DNA from: Streptomyces pactum
Lineage (GTDB): Bacteria > Actinomycetota > Actinomycetes > Streptomycetales > Streptomycetaceae
Length of the DNA stretch: 64,000 nucleotides
Direction: 5' to 3'
NCBI RefSeq assembly: GCF_002005225.1
Contig: NZ_CP019724.1
Location: forward strand, 3,412,501-3,476,500
In this document: in pieces, positions 27,336 through 36,262 of the stretch
Layout: every line of letters begins with the position of its first letter
Position numbering within the stretch: the stretch's first letter is position 1
Made by a program: the position numbers and the translations under genes
Notes under the pieces: model-generated
What the model was told of the DNA's origin: nothing
The model's database searches: none
What the model saw: the letters and a program-made list of their open reading frames with translations, nothing else

Positions 27336-28757
27336 ATGGAGACGGACACGGACGTCCTGGTGGTCGGCGCGGGCCCCACCGGTCTCGCTCTGGGTGTCGA
27401 CCTGGCCCGGCGCGGGGTGGACGCGCTGGTCCTGGAGCGCGCCGAGGGGCTGTTCCCCGGCTCCCGGGGCAAGGGCGTCCAGCCCCGCACCATGGAGGTC
27501 TTCGACGACCTCGGGGTCCTCGGCGCGATCCGCGCGGCGGGCGGGGGCTATCCGGTCGGCATGGTCTGGCAGAACGGCGAGCGGCTCGGCGAGCACCCGA
27601 TGTTCGACCCGGCCGAGGCGAGCGAGGACTCGCCGTACGACGAGCCGTGGATGGTGCCGCAGTGGCGCACGCAGGAGATCCTGCTGGCCCGGCTGGAGGA
27701 GCTGGGCGGCGAGGTCGCCTTCGGCCGGGAGGTCACCGGCGTCGGGCAGGACGCGGACGGCGTCACCGCGCACCTCGCCCGGGGCCGCACACTGCGCGCC
27801 CGCTACCTCGTCGCGGCCGACGGGGGCCGGTCGGCGGTGCGCCGCGCGCTGGGCGTCGCCATGACCGGGGAGACCGTCGACCCGAGCCCGATGCTGGTCG
27901 CGGACGTCCGGATCACCGGCCTGGACCGCGAGCACTGGCACGTCTTCCCGCCCGCCGACGGCAGCCCCGCCTTCCTCGCCGTCTGCCCGCTGGCCGGCAC
28001 CGAGGACTTCCAGGTGGTGGCGCAGTTCCCGGAGGGCACGGCGGTGGACCTCACCCCGGACGGCATCCGGAAGGTCGTCGCGGAGCGCTCGCACCTCGCC
28101 CCCGAGGACGTGACCGAGGTGCGCTGGGCCTCCGACTTCCGGCCGCGCGCGGCCCTGGCCGACCGTTTCGCCGCGGGCCGCGTCTTCCTCGCCGGGGACG
28201 CGGCGCACGTGCACTCACCGGCGGGCGGACAGGGCCTGAACACCAGCGTCCAGGACGCCTACAACCTGGGCTGGAAGCTGGGCGCGGTGCTGTCGGGCGG
28301 GGCGCCTGCCGCGCTGCTGGACAGCTACGAGGAGGAGCGGCGCCCGATCGCCGCCGGGGTGCTCGGGCTGTCGACCGGCGTCCACCGGGGCGAGGTGCGG
28401 CGGGGTGGGGCGACGCGGCAACTGGGGCTGGGGTACCGGGACTCGTCCCTGACCGCGGAGACCCGGGCGGCGGTTCCGGACGGTGCGCTGCGGGCCGGGG
28501 ACCGGGCGCCGGACGGGACGGTGGACGGCGTACGGCTCTTCGACGCCTTCCGGGGGCCGCACTGGACGCTGCTGGCGCTGGGCGTCGACGCTCCCGAGGG
28601 TGGCCTGGGAGCGGTGCCGGTGGTGCGCGGGGCGGCGCACGGGGCGTACGGCGCGGGACTGTTCCTCGTACGGCCGGACGGGTACGTGGGGTGGGCCGGA
28701 GCGGGAGACGAGCCCGGGCTCAGGCGGTACCTGGCCCGGTTCGGGCCGACCGGTTGA
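27336..28757 (+). CDS. FAD-dependent aromatic monooxygenase (class A)
   Basis: A 473-residue flavoprotein hydroxylase of the PheA/TfdB family. The FAD dinucleotide fold is VLVVGAGPTGLALGVDL (7-23), the DG motif is YLVAADGGRSAVRRALG near 160, and GDAAHVHSPAGGQGLNTSVQD lies near 287. The C-terminal 80 residues form the thioredoxin-like tail. Relatives hydroxylate polyketides, phenols, rifampicin or tetracycline. Divergence from a TetR repressor with twin operators suggests induction by an aromatic substrate or drug. The ATG follows GGGGAG by six bases. Confidence 0.9.
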   Translation: METDTDVLVVGAGPTGLALGVDLARRGVDALVLERAEGLFPGSRGKGVQPRTMEVFDDLGVLGAIRAAGGGYPVGMVWQNGERLGEHPMFDPAEASEDSPYDEPWMVPQWRTQEILLARLEELGGEVAFGREVTGVGQDADGVTAHLARGRTLRARYLVAADGGRSAVRRALGVAMTGETVDPSPMLVADVRITGLDREHWHVFPPADGSPAFLAVCPLAGTEDFQVVAQFPEGTAVDLTPDGIRKVVAERSHLAPEDVTEVRWASDFRPRAALADRFAAGRVFLAGDAAHVHSPAGGQGLNTSVQDAYNLGWKLGAVLSGGAPAALLDSYEEERRPIAAGVLGLSTGVHRGEVRRGGATRQLGLGYRDSSLTAETRAAVPDGALRAGDRAPDGTVDGVRLFDAFRGPHWTLLALGVDAPEGGLGAVPVVRGAAHGAYGAGLFLVRPDGYVGWAGAGDEPGLRRYLARFGPTG

Positions 28758-28790
28758 CGGCCCGGGCCGGTCTTCGTCAGCCGTCGCCGA

Positions 28791-28858
28791 CCCCGTCGCC
28801 CTCCCCGCCCCCGTCCCCGTCGCCGCCCCCGTCCCCGTCCCCGTCCCCGTCCCCGTCG
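28791..28858. repeat. CCCCGT-type hexamer repeat between convergent genes
   Basis: About ten imperfect copies of CCGTCC/CCGCCC hexamers in the gap between the monooxygenase and the mutase gene. It is non-coding. A slippage-prone simple repeat. Confidence 0.7.
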
Positions 28859-28895
28859 AGGAGGGTGCTGACGGAGAGGGCGAGGGCCGACCTGC

Positions 28896-30476
28896 TCAGA
28901 AGGCGTCCGAGGGCACGTAAGTCCCCCAGACCTCCCGCAGCGCGTTGCACACCTCGCCCACCGTGGCCCGCGCCCGCAGCGCGTCCTTCATCGGGTACAG
29001 GACGTTGTCCTCGCCCTCGGCGGCCTTCTTCAGGGCGGCGAGCGCGGTGTCCACCGCCTGCTGGTCGCGCTCCGCGCGGAGCGCGGCGAGGCGTTCGGCC
29101 TGCTGGGCCTCGATCGCCGGGTCGACGCGGAGGGGCTCGTAGGGCTCCTCCTCGTCGAGCTGGAAGCGGTTGACGCCGACCACGACCCGCTCGCCGGAGT
29201 CGGTCTCCTGGGCGATGCGGTAGGCGCTGCGCTCGATCTCGTTCTTCTGGAAGCCGTGCTCGATGGCGTTGACCGCGCCGCCGAGGTCCTCGACCTTCCG
29301 CATCAGCTCCAGCGCCGCCGCCTCGACGTCGTCGGTCATCTTCTCGACGACGTAGGAGCCGGCGAAGGGGTCGACGGTGGCCGTCACGTCCGTCTCGTAG
29401 GCGAGGACCTGCTGGGTGCGCAGGGCGAGGCGCGCGGACTTGTCGGTCGGCAGCGCGATGGCCTCGTCGAAGGAGTTGGTGTGCAGGGACTGCGTGCCGC
29501 CGAGGACCGCGCCGAGGCCCTGCACGGCGACGCGGACGAGGTTGACCTCGGGCTGCTGGGCGGTGAGCTGCACCCCGGCGGTCTGGGTGTGGAAGCGCAG
29601 CATCAGCGACTTGGGGTTCTCGGCGCCGAACTCCTCCCTCATCACCCGCGCCCAGATCCGGCGGGCCGCGCGGAACTTGGCGACCTCCTCCAGGATCGTC
29701 GTGCGGGCCACGAAGAAGAAAGAGAGGCGGGGCGCGAAGTCGTCGACGTCCATGCCGGCCGCGACCGCCGTGCGCACGTACTCGATGCCGTCCGCGAGGG
29801 TGAAGGCGATCTCCTGCGCGGGCGAGGCGCCTGCCTCGGCCATGTGGTAGCCGGAGATCGAGATGGTGTTCCACTTCGGGATCTCGGCCTTGCAGTACTT
29901 GAAGATGTCCGCGATCAGACGGAGGGAGGGCTTCGGGGGGAAGATGTACGTCCCGCGGGCGATGTACTCCTTCAGCACGTCGTTCTGGATCGTGCCGGTG
30001 AGCTGGTCGGCGCCGACGCCCTGCTCCTCGGCGACGAGTTGGTAGAGCAGGAGCAGCAGGGAGGCGGGGGCGTTGATGGTCATCGACGTCGAGACCTTGT
30101 CCAGCGGGATCCCGCCGAACAGCACCCGCATGTCGTCGATCGAGTCGATCGCCACGCCGACCTTGCCGACCTCGCCCGAGGCGATCGGGGCGTCGGAGTC
30201 GTGGCCCATCTGGGTGGGCAGGTCGAAGGCGACCGACAGGCCCATCGTGCCGTTGGCGATGAGCTGCTTGTAGCGGGCGTTGGACTCCGTCGCCGTGCCG
30301 AAACCGGCGTACTGGCGCATCGTCCACGGCCGGCCGGTGTACATCGAGGGGTACACGCCCCGGGTGAAGGGGTACTTCCCCGGCTCGCCCAGCTTCTCCG
30401 CCGGGTCCCAGCCCTCCTGGGACTCGGGCCCGTAGACCGGTTCGATGGGCAGTCCGGACTCAGACTCGCGCGCCAT
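28896..30476 (-). CDS. Acyl-CoA mutase large subunit (methylmalonyl-CoA mutase family, no B12 domain)
   Basis: A 526-residue substrate-binding half of a B12-dependent acyl-CoA mutase. Signatures are [18 protein letters not shown] (49-66), [37 protein letters not shown] (161-180) and [12 protein letters not shown] with the catalytic His at 211. The C-terminal cobalamin domain (DxHxxG) is absent, as in IcmA-type large subunits, so a separate small subunit is needed. Tyr56 and Arg174 align with Tyr89 and Arg207 of methylmalonyl-CoA mutase, not with the Phe/Gln of isobutyryl-CoA mutase. Single-gene unit, with the ATG at 30476 followed closely by the family block. Confidence 0.92.
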   Translation of the reverse strand: MARESESGLPIEPVYGPESQEGWDPAEKLGEPGKYPFTRGVYPSMYTGRPWTMRQYAGFGTATESNARYKQLIANGTMGLSVAFDLPTQMGHDSDAPIASGEVGKVGVAIDSIDDMRVLFGGIPLDKVSTSMTINAPASLLLLLYQLVAEEQGVGADQLTGTIQNDVLKEYIARGTYIFPPKPSLRLIADIFKYCKAEIPKWNTISISGYHMAEAGASPAQEIAFTLADGIEYVRTAVAAGMDVDDFAPRLSFFFVARTTILEEVAKFRAARRIWARVMREEFGAENPKSLMLRFHTQTAGVQLTAQQPEVNLVRVAVQGLGAVLGGTQSLHTNSFDEAIALPTDKSARLALRTQQVLAYETDVTATVDPFAGSYVVEKMTDDVEAAALELMRKVEDLGGAVNAIEHGFQKNEIERSAYRIAQETDSGERVVVGVNRFQLDEEEPYEPLRVDPAIEAQQAERLAALRAERDQQAVDTALAALKKAAEGEDNVLYPMKDALRARATVGEVCNALREVWGTYVPSDAF

Positions 30477-30728
30477 GGTGTGATGCCTCCCGCTGAGCAC
30501 ATGTTCGAACCGCTCGAACTACCCGTCAGATACTCGCCAGTACAGACCGACCCTCCGACGGACTGTATCGGCGCGCGCGCCATCCGGTGGAGGGGCGCAC
30601 GCTGGGACCTTGCTCACAACCTCGGTGCGGTCCCGGTCACAACGATGCCGTGCCGTTCACGGCGCGTCATCCGCGGGGAACATCTCAGGGGACGTCCGTA
30701 CGGGGCGGTGAGACGGCGGGGGGCCGTG

Positions 30729-31565
30729 ATGCGCAAGACGGGTATGGGGAACGTGGGGCGGGCGGCGGCCGTCGCCCTGGGGACCGCGCTGGCGGCGGGC
30801 GGCTGCACCGTGCAGGGCACGAGCGCCGACGGCGCGGGGCGGGCGCCGGTACGCATAGACGTCTCCGGTGCCCCGCGGAAGAACACGCCGTCCGGCGGCC
30901 TGCCGTCGAGTGCGCCGCCCGTCCGTGCCGAACCCCGGGTGCTGTGGCGGCGGGGCGACACCGGCCGGGACGTGCGCGAGCTCCAGGCCCGGCTGCGCCA
31001 GGTCGAGTGGCTCGTCGACGGGCCGACCGGGACGTACGACGACCTGACCGAGCGCGCGGTGAGCGGCTTCCAGGGCAAGCGCGGCCTGCCCAGGACGGGC
31101 CGGACCGACACCGTCACCTGGCAGCGGCTGCTGGGGATGACGCGGGAACCGGGCAAGTGGGACCTGTACCTGATGGGCGGGCAGCCGGCCGCCGCGCCCG
31201 ACCCGCGCTGCCTGAGCGGCCGGGTGCTGTGCGTCAGCAAGTCGAGCCGGACACTGCGTTGGATGGTCGACGGACGGACCGTGTCGACGATGCCGGTGCG
31301 GTTCGGCTCGCAGTACACGCCGACGCGGGAGGGCGTGTTCCAGGTCTACTGGAAGTCCCGCCACCACGTCTCGACGCTCTACGACTCGGCCATGCCGTAC
31401 GCGATGTTCTTCAGCGGCGGCCAGGCCGTGCACTACTCGTACGACTTCGCCGCCCGCGGCTACGCGGGCGCCTCGCACGGCTGCGTCAACGTACGGGACG
31501 AGGCGGCGATCGCGGATCTGTACGCCCAGGTGAGGAACGGCGACAAGGTCGTCGTGTACCGGTGA
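30729..31565 (+). CDS. L,D-transpeptidase with peptidoglycan-binding domain
   Basis: A 278-residue exported enzyme that cross-links peptidoglycan 3-3. The signal peptide (AAAVALGTALAAGGCTVQG) ends in a plausible but imperfect lipobox with Cys near residue 26. A PG_binding_1 domain spans about 75-135 (DVRELQARLRQVEWL ... VSGFQGKRGL). The YkuD catalytic domain is about 160-278 with the active site SHGCVNVRDEAA near 250. The ATG at 30729 follows a G-rich site, and a GTG one codon earlier is equally possible. Single gene with a strong downstream hairpin. Confidence 0.9.
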   Translation: MRKTGMGNVGRAAAVALGTALAAGGCTVQGTSADGAGRAPVRIDVSGAPRKNTPSGGLPSSAPPVRAEPRVLWRRGDTGRDVRELQARLRQVEWLVDGPTGTYDDLTERAVSGFQGKRGLPRTGRTDTVTWQRLLGMTREPGKWDLYLMGGQPAAAPDPRCLSGRVLCVSKSSRTLRWMVDGRTVSTMPVRFGSQYTPTREGVFQVYWKSRHHVSTLYDSAMPYAMFFSGGQAVHYSYDFAARGYAGASHGCVNVRDEAAIADLYAQVRNGDKVVVYR

Positions 31566-31594
31566 GGCGGGGTGCCCCGGCAGGGGCGGGAATG

Positions 31595-31633
31595 GGCGCG
31601 GGCGGGACCGGGGGAACGTGTCCCGCCCGCGCC
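31595..31633. terminator. Bidirectional terminator
   Basis: 13-bp arms (31595-31607 and 31621-31633, GGCGCGGGCGGGA and its complement) between the transpeptidase gene and the end of anti-sigma operon 1. Confidence 0.75.
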
Positions 31634-31731
31634 GAGGTGCACGAGCCGCGGGTACGGGGGGAACCCCGGCTCGGTGCGAAAGCCGATGACCAGTCGGCTC
31701 ACTCATTACTGCGCCAGTGCGGCCGAAAGTG

Positions 31732-32958
31732 TCACACCCCGGGGAAGGAAATCTCTGCTACCCCGGGAAAGTGCAGGTCAAGGCGGGTGTCACCGGCGGT
31801 GTTCGAGGTGCGTGGCGGGTAGGCCGGCCCCTGCTGCGGCACGGGTGTGAAGGCCGAGGGGGCGTGCGGGCCGAGATCCTGCCCGGCGGACGGGGTTATG
31901 TGGTGGCCGTCGTCGTCACCGTCCTTGCCGCCTTCGCCGCCCTTGCCGCCTTCGCCGCCCTTGCCACCCTTGCCGCCGCCGTTCTCGCCGCCCTCACCAC
32001 CCGTGCCGTCCTTGCCGCTCCCGCCGCCCTTGCCGCTCTGGTGGTCCTTGGCGGCGGAGTCACCGGAGTCCTTACGGGGCTCCCGCTCCCGGCCGCCCCC
32101 TGCGGACTCGTCGGAGTCCCTGCCGCTGCCGCGGCCCTGGGCGGCGCCGTCGGTCCCGGCGAGGAGGTTCCCGCAGTACCTCCCGACCCGCGACGAACCC
32201 CCGGCCGCCTTCTGCAGCGCTCGCCGGCGGGCGTCTTCCAGCCCCTTGCCGGCGCGTACGTCACGGCAGGACGCGACGAGGCCCGGCCGATCGCCGCCCA
32301 CTCCGCCTGCCGCCCGGTCGTCGGCGCCCGTGCCGGTGTCCCCGTCCGGGGCCGTGCCGCCGTCCGCGTCGTCCCGCTCGCCCTCCCCGTCCGGTGCTCC
32401 GGACGTGGGGCCGCCCGGCGCCGGTCCGCCCCGCACGCCGTCCAGGGGCGAGGGGGAGGCGAGCGGCCGGCCGGGGGACGCGGCGGCCGAGACGCTGGCG
32501 GCGGGGTCCGGCCGCGTGTCGTCGAACGGCGTCGGCACAACTCCGGTTCCGGCCGCCACCGCCACCCCGCCGATCATGCCGACGGTCAGCGCCGCGGCCA
32601 GCCCGAGGCGCAGGGGACGGCGCCGGCGGGGGCGCCGGACACCGTCACCGCGCGAGCCGATACGGACCAGGCCGGCGTCGGAGGGCGGCGCCGCGGTGCC
32701 GTGCCCGGCGGCCGCCGACATGCCCTCCGGCGTGTCCGCCCGCTCGGCGCGGGCCTTGCGGAAGGCGGCCAGCGCGGCGGCCTCGCCGGGGAGTTCTCCG
32801 CTGGTCGGCACGGGTGGGGCGGAGAGAGCACCCAGCGCCCTGGCGAGTCGTTCGGCACGGTCGCGGGCCGCGGGGTCGACAGCCTCCGGTGACTCTCCGC
32901 GCAACAACGTCTCCGCCGTTTCGCGGTCCAGCCACCTGTCCTGCTCGTCGGCCATCAC
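31732..32958 (-). CDS. Membrane anti-sigma-like protein 1
   Basis: A 408-residue single-pass membrane protein. The N-terminal cytoplasmic part is about 115 residues, and the membrane segment is at 117-139 (LRLGLAAALTVGMIGGVAVA). The exported part has a block with Cys231 and Cys262 (CRDVRAGKGL ... RVGRYC) and a Gly/Lys-rich tail. No zinc-binding HxxxCxxC motif is seen. It follows the ECF sigma gene with a GTGA overlap, and the same order and Cys block occur in the neighbouring operon. An anti-sigma role is therefore inferred from context and topology, not from a named domain. Confidence 0.72.
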   Translation of the reverse strand: MMADEQDRWLDRETAETLLRGESPEAVDPAARDRAERLARALGALSAPPVPTSGELPGEAAALAAFRKARAERADTPEGMSAAAGHGTAAPPSDAGLVRIGSRGDGVRRPRRRRPLRLGLAAALTVGMIGGVAVAAGTGVVPTPFDDTRPDPAASVSAAASPGRPLASPSPLDGVRGGPAPGGPTSGAPDGEGERDDADGGTAPDGDTGTGADDRAAGGVGGDRPGLVASCRDVRAGKGLEDARRRALQKAAGGSSRVGRYCGNLLAGTDGAAQGRGSGRDSDESAGGGREREPRKDSGDSAAKDHQSGKGGGSGKDGTGGEGGENGGGKGGKGGEGGKGGEGGKDGDDDGHHITPSAGQDLGPHAPSAFTPVPQQGPAYPPRTSNTAGDTRLDLHFPGVAEISFPGV

Positions 32959-33617
32959 ATGTCCTTCTGCGTCCGCGCACGCGTATGCGTCACACTCGCG
33001 GACGTCACCGCACGGCGCTGCGGTTCTCGCTGGGGCGGCAGGGCGTCGAGCCCGCCGCCGGATTCCGGATCGCCGCCGAGCAGCTCGGCCAGGCGCTTCA
33101 GGCCGCGGTGCGCCGCCGTGCGGACGGCACCGGGCCGCTTGCCCAGCGTCTCGGCGGCACTCTTGGCGTCGAGGCCCACCACCACCCGCAGGACCACGGC
33201 CTCGGCCTGGTCCTGGGGCAGCCGGGCGATGAGGGAGAGGGTGCTGTCGGTGGCCAGGGCCTCCATGGCCTCGCCCGCGGTGTCGGACTCGGCGGGCTTG
33301 CCGGTCAGCTCCGTCTCGTCGCCGCCGATCGCGGGCCGGCGGCCGCGCATGCGGATGTGGTCCAGCGCGCGGTTGCGGGCGATGCGGGCGGCCCAGCCGC
33401 GGAACCGGTCGGCGTCGCCGTCGAACCGGTCCAGGTCGCGGGCGATCTGCAGCCAGGCCTCGGACGCCACGTCCTCGGCGTCCGGATCGCCGACCAGTGT
33501 CCGCACGTAGCCCAGCAGTCGCGGGTGCACGGCGCGGTACACAGTCCGGAACGCGGTCTCGTCCCCGCCCTGCGCCGCACGTACCGCGGCGGTCAGCTCC
33601 GCGTCGTCCCCCAGCAC
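32955..33617 (-). CDS. ECF sigma factor, pair 1
   Basis: A 220-residue ECF sigma factor. Region 2 is RTVYRAVHPRLLGYVRTLVGD then DAEDVASEAWLQIARDLDRF (about 20-65). Region 4 is RLPQDQAEAVVLRVVVGLDAK then SAAETLGKRPGAVRTAAHRG (about 140-185). The GTG at 33617 is chosen over a TTG at 33686. It follows AGAGAGG, and its first residues align one-to-one with the GTG start of the paralogue at 35487. It is translationally coupled to its membrane partner. Confidence 0.9.
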   Translation of the reverse strand: MLGDDAELTAAVRAAQGGDETAFRTVYRAVHPRLLGYVRTLVGDPDAEDVASEAWLQIARDLDRFDGDADRFRGWAARIARNRALDHIRMRGRRPAIGGDETELTGKPAESDTAGEAMEALATDSTLSLIARLPQDQAEAVVLRVVVGLDAKSAAETLGKRPGAVRTAAHRGLKRLAELLGGDPESGGGLDALPPQREPQRRAVTSASVTHTRARTQKDM

Positions 33618-33979
33618 CGAGCCTCTCTTTGCGCCTAAGCCGGCGCCGCTCTCGCGGACCGGGTACTCGCCGTCGTGGTTTCTCAATCGATGGTTACGGT
33701 GGTCTACCGCTCACGTGATGCGGGAGGAAAAGCCCCCGCTGGTCGGCGCGAATGGCACGTTACGTCGTGAAACCTCCGCTCGTCCATGTCTCCCTCCCAT
33801 TGCCGTACAAGATGCAACTAAGCCGTGACGCGGTGAGGTGTGACAGAAAACGCAGTGCCGGCGCTGTAGGGAGTACGGGCCGCCGCGCGGCCCGTGCCGC
33901 GCGACGGCCGGGGCCTCTCCTGTGGGGGGTGGCGGCCCCGGCCGTTGCCTTGGCCGCCGCGATCGTCCCTGGTGCGAGG
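33618..33979. other. Intergenic region between the two sigma operons
   Basis: About 360 bases with no supported gene. It contains the terminator of the upstream pair (33904-33945) and must hold the promoter of pair 1. An AT-richer stretch is seen around 33660-33850. Confidence 0.5.
33904..33945. terminator. Hairpin terminator of sigma operon 2
   Basis: 12-bp arms ACGGCCGGGGCC (33904-33915) and its complement (33934-33945), shortly after the stop of anti-sigma-like protein 2. Confidence 0.7.
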
Positions 33980-34900
33980 CTACTTGTCCCTGCCGAGAGC
34001 CCGGTCCGCCGGCTCCGCCCGGTCCGCCGGCTCCGCCCGGTCCGCCGGCTCCGCCCGGTCCGCGGGCGCGCCCTCGCCGCTGCCGCTGCCGCCGCCGTTC
34101 GGGTTGCCGTCCGCGTTGCCGTCCGCGTTGCCGTTCGCGTTGCCGTCCGCGCCGCCGTTCGGCCGTTCCGGCCGGACCGGGTCGGCCGCCCCGCTCGGCT
34201 TGTTCGCGTCGGCCGCGACGCTCGGCCGGGCCTGCCGTCGGGAGTGCTGCTCGGCGCAGTGGGCCGCGACGCGCTCCTCGCCGCCCGCCGCCGCGACCAG
34301 CCGCTGCCAGGCCGCCGTGTCCAGCGCCTCGCCGCGGCCCCCCAGCCGTTCGTAGTCGCGACAGTAGGCCTCGGTGTCCCGGGCGGTGGCCGGACCGCCG
34401 GGCCGTGCGGACGTGCCGGGGGACGGGGCGGCGGGACGCGGGGCGGGGACCGGACGGACCGTGACACCCTCCGTGGTGACGGACGAGGGCGTACGTTCCG
34501 GCCGGCCGGTGTCCGTGGCGGAGCCGCCCCCGCCGATCGCCGCGTAGGCGACGCCGCCCAGGGTGAGGCTCGCCAGCAGCACCGAGAGCGCGGTCTTCAG
34601 CGTGCGCCCCGCGCGTCGCCGCTCACGGGGGCGCCAGTCGTCCCGCCGGCGGGTGCGTGCAGCCCGGCCCGGCTCCGCGTCCAGGGCGGCCCGGAACGCC
34701 GCCACGGCCCGCCGCTCGCCCTCGGCGTCGACGCGCTCCCCCCGCAGGGCGGCGGCGAGCAGCCCCTCCATCCCGGCGGTCTCCGGGCGGGCGGGACGGG
34801 AGGCGGCGCGGTCGCCGTCGTCGCCTTCGCGGTGCCGTGCACCCATGTCCGCCTCCGTTCCCGCTCGGTCCGCCGGGCCGCTGCCGTCGCTGCCCGTCAT
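33980..34900 (-). CDS. Membrane anti-sigma-like protein 2
   Basis: A 306-residue paralogue in layout of the protein at 31732. The cytoplasmic N-terminus is about 100 residues and one membrane helix lies at 101-122 (LKTALSVLLASLTLGGVAYA). An exported block carries Cys180 and Cys215 (CRDYERLGG ... AAAGGEERVAAHC), matching the Cys block of protein 1. The tail contains Asn/Gly repeats (ADGNANGNADGN, about 251-268) and a perfect PADRAE hexapeptide repeat (279-300). It overlaps the sigma gene by ATGA. Anti-sigma function is inferred from position. Confidence 0.72.
   Translation of the reverse strand: MTGSDGSGPADRAGTEADMGARHREGDDGDRAASRPARPETAGMEGLLAAALRGERVDAEGERRAVAAFRAALDAEPGRAARTRRRDDWRPRERRRAGRTLKTALSVLLASLTLGGVAYAAIGGGGSATDTGRPERTPSSVTTEGVTVRPVPAPRPAAPSPGTSARPGGPATARDTEAYCRDYERLGGRGEALDTAAWQRLVAAAGGEERVAAHCAEQHSRRQARPSVAADANKPSGAADPVRPERPNGGADGNANGNADGNADGNPNGGGSGSGEGAPADRAEPADRAEPADRAEPADRALGRDK
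34002..34063. repeat. 18-bp tandem repeat in anti-sigma-like gene 2
   Basis: Three perfect copies of an 18-bp unit (CGGTCCGCCGGCTCCGCC) plus an 8-base partial copy. They encode the PADRAE repeat at the protein's C-terminal end. Confidence 0.9.
34103..34150. repeat. 12-bp tandem repeat in anti-sigma-like gene 2
   Basis: Four copies of GTTGCCGTCCGC, one with a single change, encoding Asn/Ala/Asp/Gly repeats in the exported tail. Confidence 0.85.
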
Positions 34901-35487
34901 GTCGACTCCCCCAGCGTCCTGGGCGCATCATCCGTCACAGCCTCGACGCCCAGTTGCCGTGCCAGCCGCTTCAGCCCCCGGTACGTCGCCGTGCGCACCG
35001 CGCCCGGCCGCTTGCCCAGGACGCGCGCGGCGGACGGTCCGTCGAGGCCGACGACGATCCGCAGGAGTACGGCCTCGGCCTGATCGCGCGGCAGTCCCGA
35101 GACGAGGGCCAGGGCCGCCTCGGTGGAGAGCTTCTCCAGTGCCTGGTCGTGCGTGGAGTGCGGGCCGGGCAGGTCCAGGACGTCCTGCTCCAGCGCCGTC
35201 GGCCGGGGCCTCACCTTTTGCCGCCGCAGGTGGTCGAGGGCCCGGTGCCGGGCGATGGTCGCCGTCCAGCCCCGGAAGCCGGCCCCGTCGCCCCGGAAGC
35301 GTCGCAGGTCGCGGGCTATCTCCAGCCACGCGTCCGACGCGACGTCCTCGGCCTCGTCCCCGACGAGGCCGCGCAGGTAGCCCAGCAGGCCGGGCTGCAC
35401 GAGCCGGTAGGCGACCGCGAAGGCGGCCTCGTCACCTTCCTGGGCCCGCGCGACGGCCGCGCCCAGTTCCCCGTCGTACGCGTGCAC
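34897..35487 (-). CDS. ECF sigma factor, pair 2
   Basis: A 196-residue paralogue of the sigma factor at 32955. It shares AVAYRLVQPGLLGYLRGLVGD, EDVASDAWLEIARDLRRF, LPRDQAEAVLLRIVVGLDG and LGKRPGAVRTATYRGLKRLA. The GTG at 35487 has GGGGAAC eight bases before it and aligns with the GTG start of pair 1. A TTG at 35514 would add nine residues. It is coupled to its membrane partner by ATGA. The two pairs arose by duplication and are separated only by a terminator and promoter gap. Confidence 0.9.
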   Translation of the reverse strand: MHAYDGELGAAVARAQEGDEAAFAVAYRLVQPGLLGYLRGLVGDEAEDVASDAWLEIARDLRRFRGDGAGFRGWTATIARHRALDHLRRQKVRPRPTALEQDVLDLPGPHSTHDQALEKLSTEAALALVSGLPRDQAEAVLLRIVVGLDGPSAARVLGKRPGAVRTATYRGLKRLARQLGVEAVTDDAPRTLGEST

Positions 35488-35637
35488 GCGGCGGGGTTCC
35501 CCTCGCTGGCCCAAGAACCGTCCTCGTCCGTACCGAGTTGTCCGCGCGCTCGAGTGAGCCCGCCCCCACGGTCATCAGCGTCGGCGCGCACGGAAGTGTC
35601 ACAGGAGGCGGCCCGGACGGCCCTCACCGCACGGCCC

Positions 35638-36099
35638 TCACCGGACGGCGGGCCGCACGCGCCGGGCCCGCCCGTGCAGCGTCAGGTAGAAGGTGTGCAG
35701 CGACTCCTCGGGGCCGCCGCCGGCCGCCAGGCGGTTGTGGACCCGGCCGAGCGGGTTCCAGACCCGCCCGTCCGGCATCCGTACGCCGACCGGCTGGCCG
35801 AAGTACGCCCGCTGGTCCGTGTCGAAGTCCACCCAGGTCGCGCCCGCCCGGCGCACGAGCACCTCACCGACGTACGCCCCCAGCCCGAGCAGCGCGCCGC
35901 GCGCCCGCTCGTGATCGGCACCGCCCTTGCGCAACCCGTCGACCAGGAAGTCGACGATCCGCAGGCTGGCCGGGGAGTAGTCCAGCGGCAGCCGGTGGCC
36001 GGCCGCGGCACGGCCGACGAACGCCGCCGCGTACGCCCGCATCTCGCGGGCGCGCGGTATGCCACCGCCCACCTCGCCCCGCTGACCCATCCTGACCAC
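35638..36099 (-). CDS. Conserved protein of unknown function, paralogue A
   Basis: 153 residues, soluble, with no signal peptide. The core (RLPLDYSPASLRIVDFLVDG, LGAYVGEVLVRRAGATWVDF, VRMPDGRVWNPLGRVHNRLA) is shared with the neighbour at 36263. The pattern of a Leu-Gly-Ala-Tyr-x-Gly-Glu-Val block followed by a Trp and a PDGRVWxP block recalls DUF3806-like proteins, but I cannot assign it. The start GTG at 36099 follows GAAGGGGTGG. Its position directly upstream of sigma pair 2 suggests a shared process. Confidence 0.65.
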   Translation of the reverse strand: MVRMGQRGEVGGGIPRAREMRAYAAAFVGRAAAGHRLPLDYSPASLRIVDFLVDGLRKGGADHERARGALLGLGAYVGEVLVRRAGATWVDFDTDQRAYFGQPVGVRMPDGRVWNPLGRVHNRLAAGGGPEESLHTFYLTLHGRARRVRPAVR

Positions 36100-36262
36100 C
36101 CACCCCTTCGCCGCGGTGACGGGAGTCCGGCGCCCGCGCCCCGGCTCTCCCGCTGATCCAGCGGACGGAGCGCCCCGGACGTCACAGGTCCGCGGCGGGC
36201 GAGCCGTTTCCCGCGGCCCCGGGGCACGGTGAATCGTTTCGGCACGGTTCCCGGCGCGTCCG

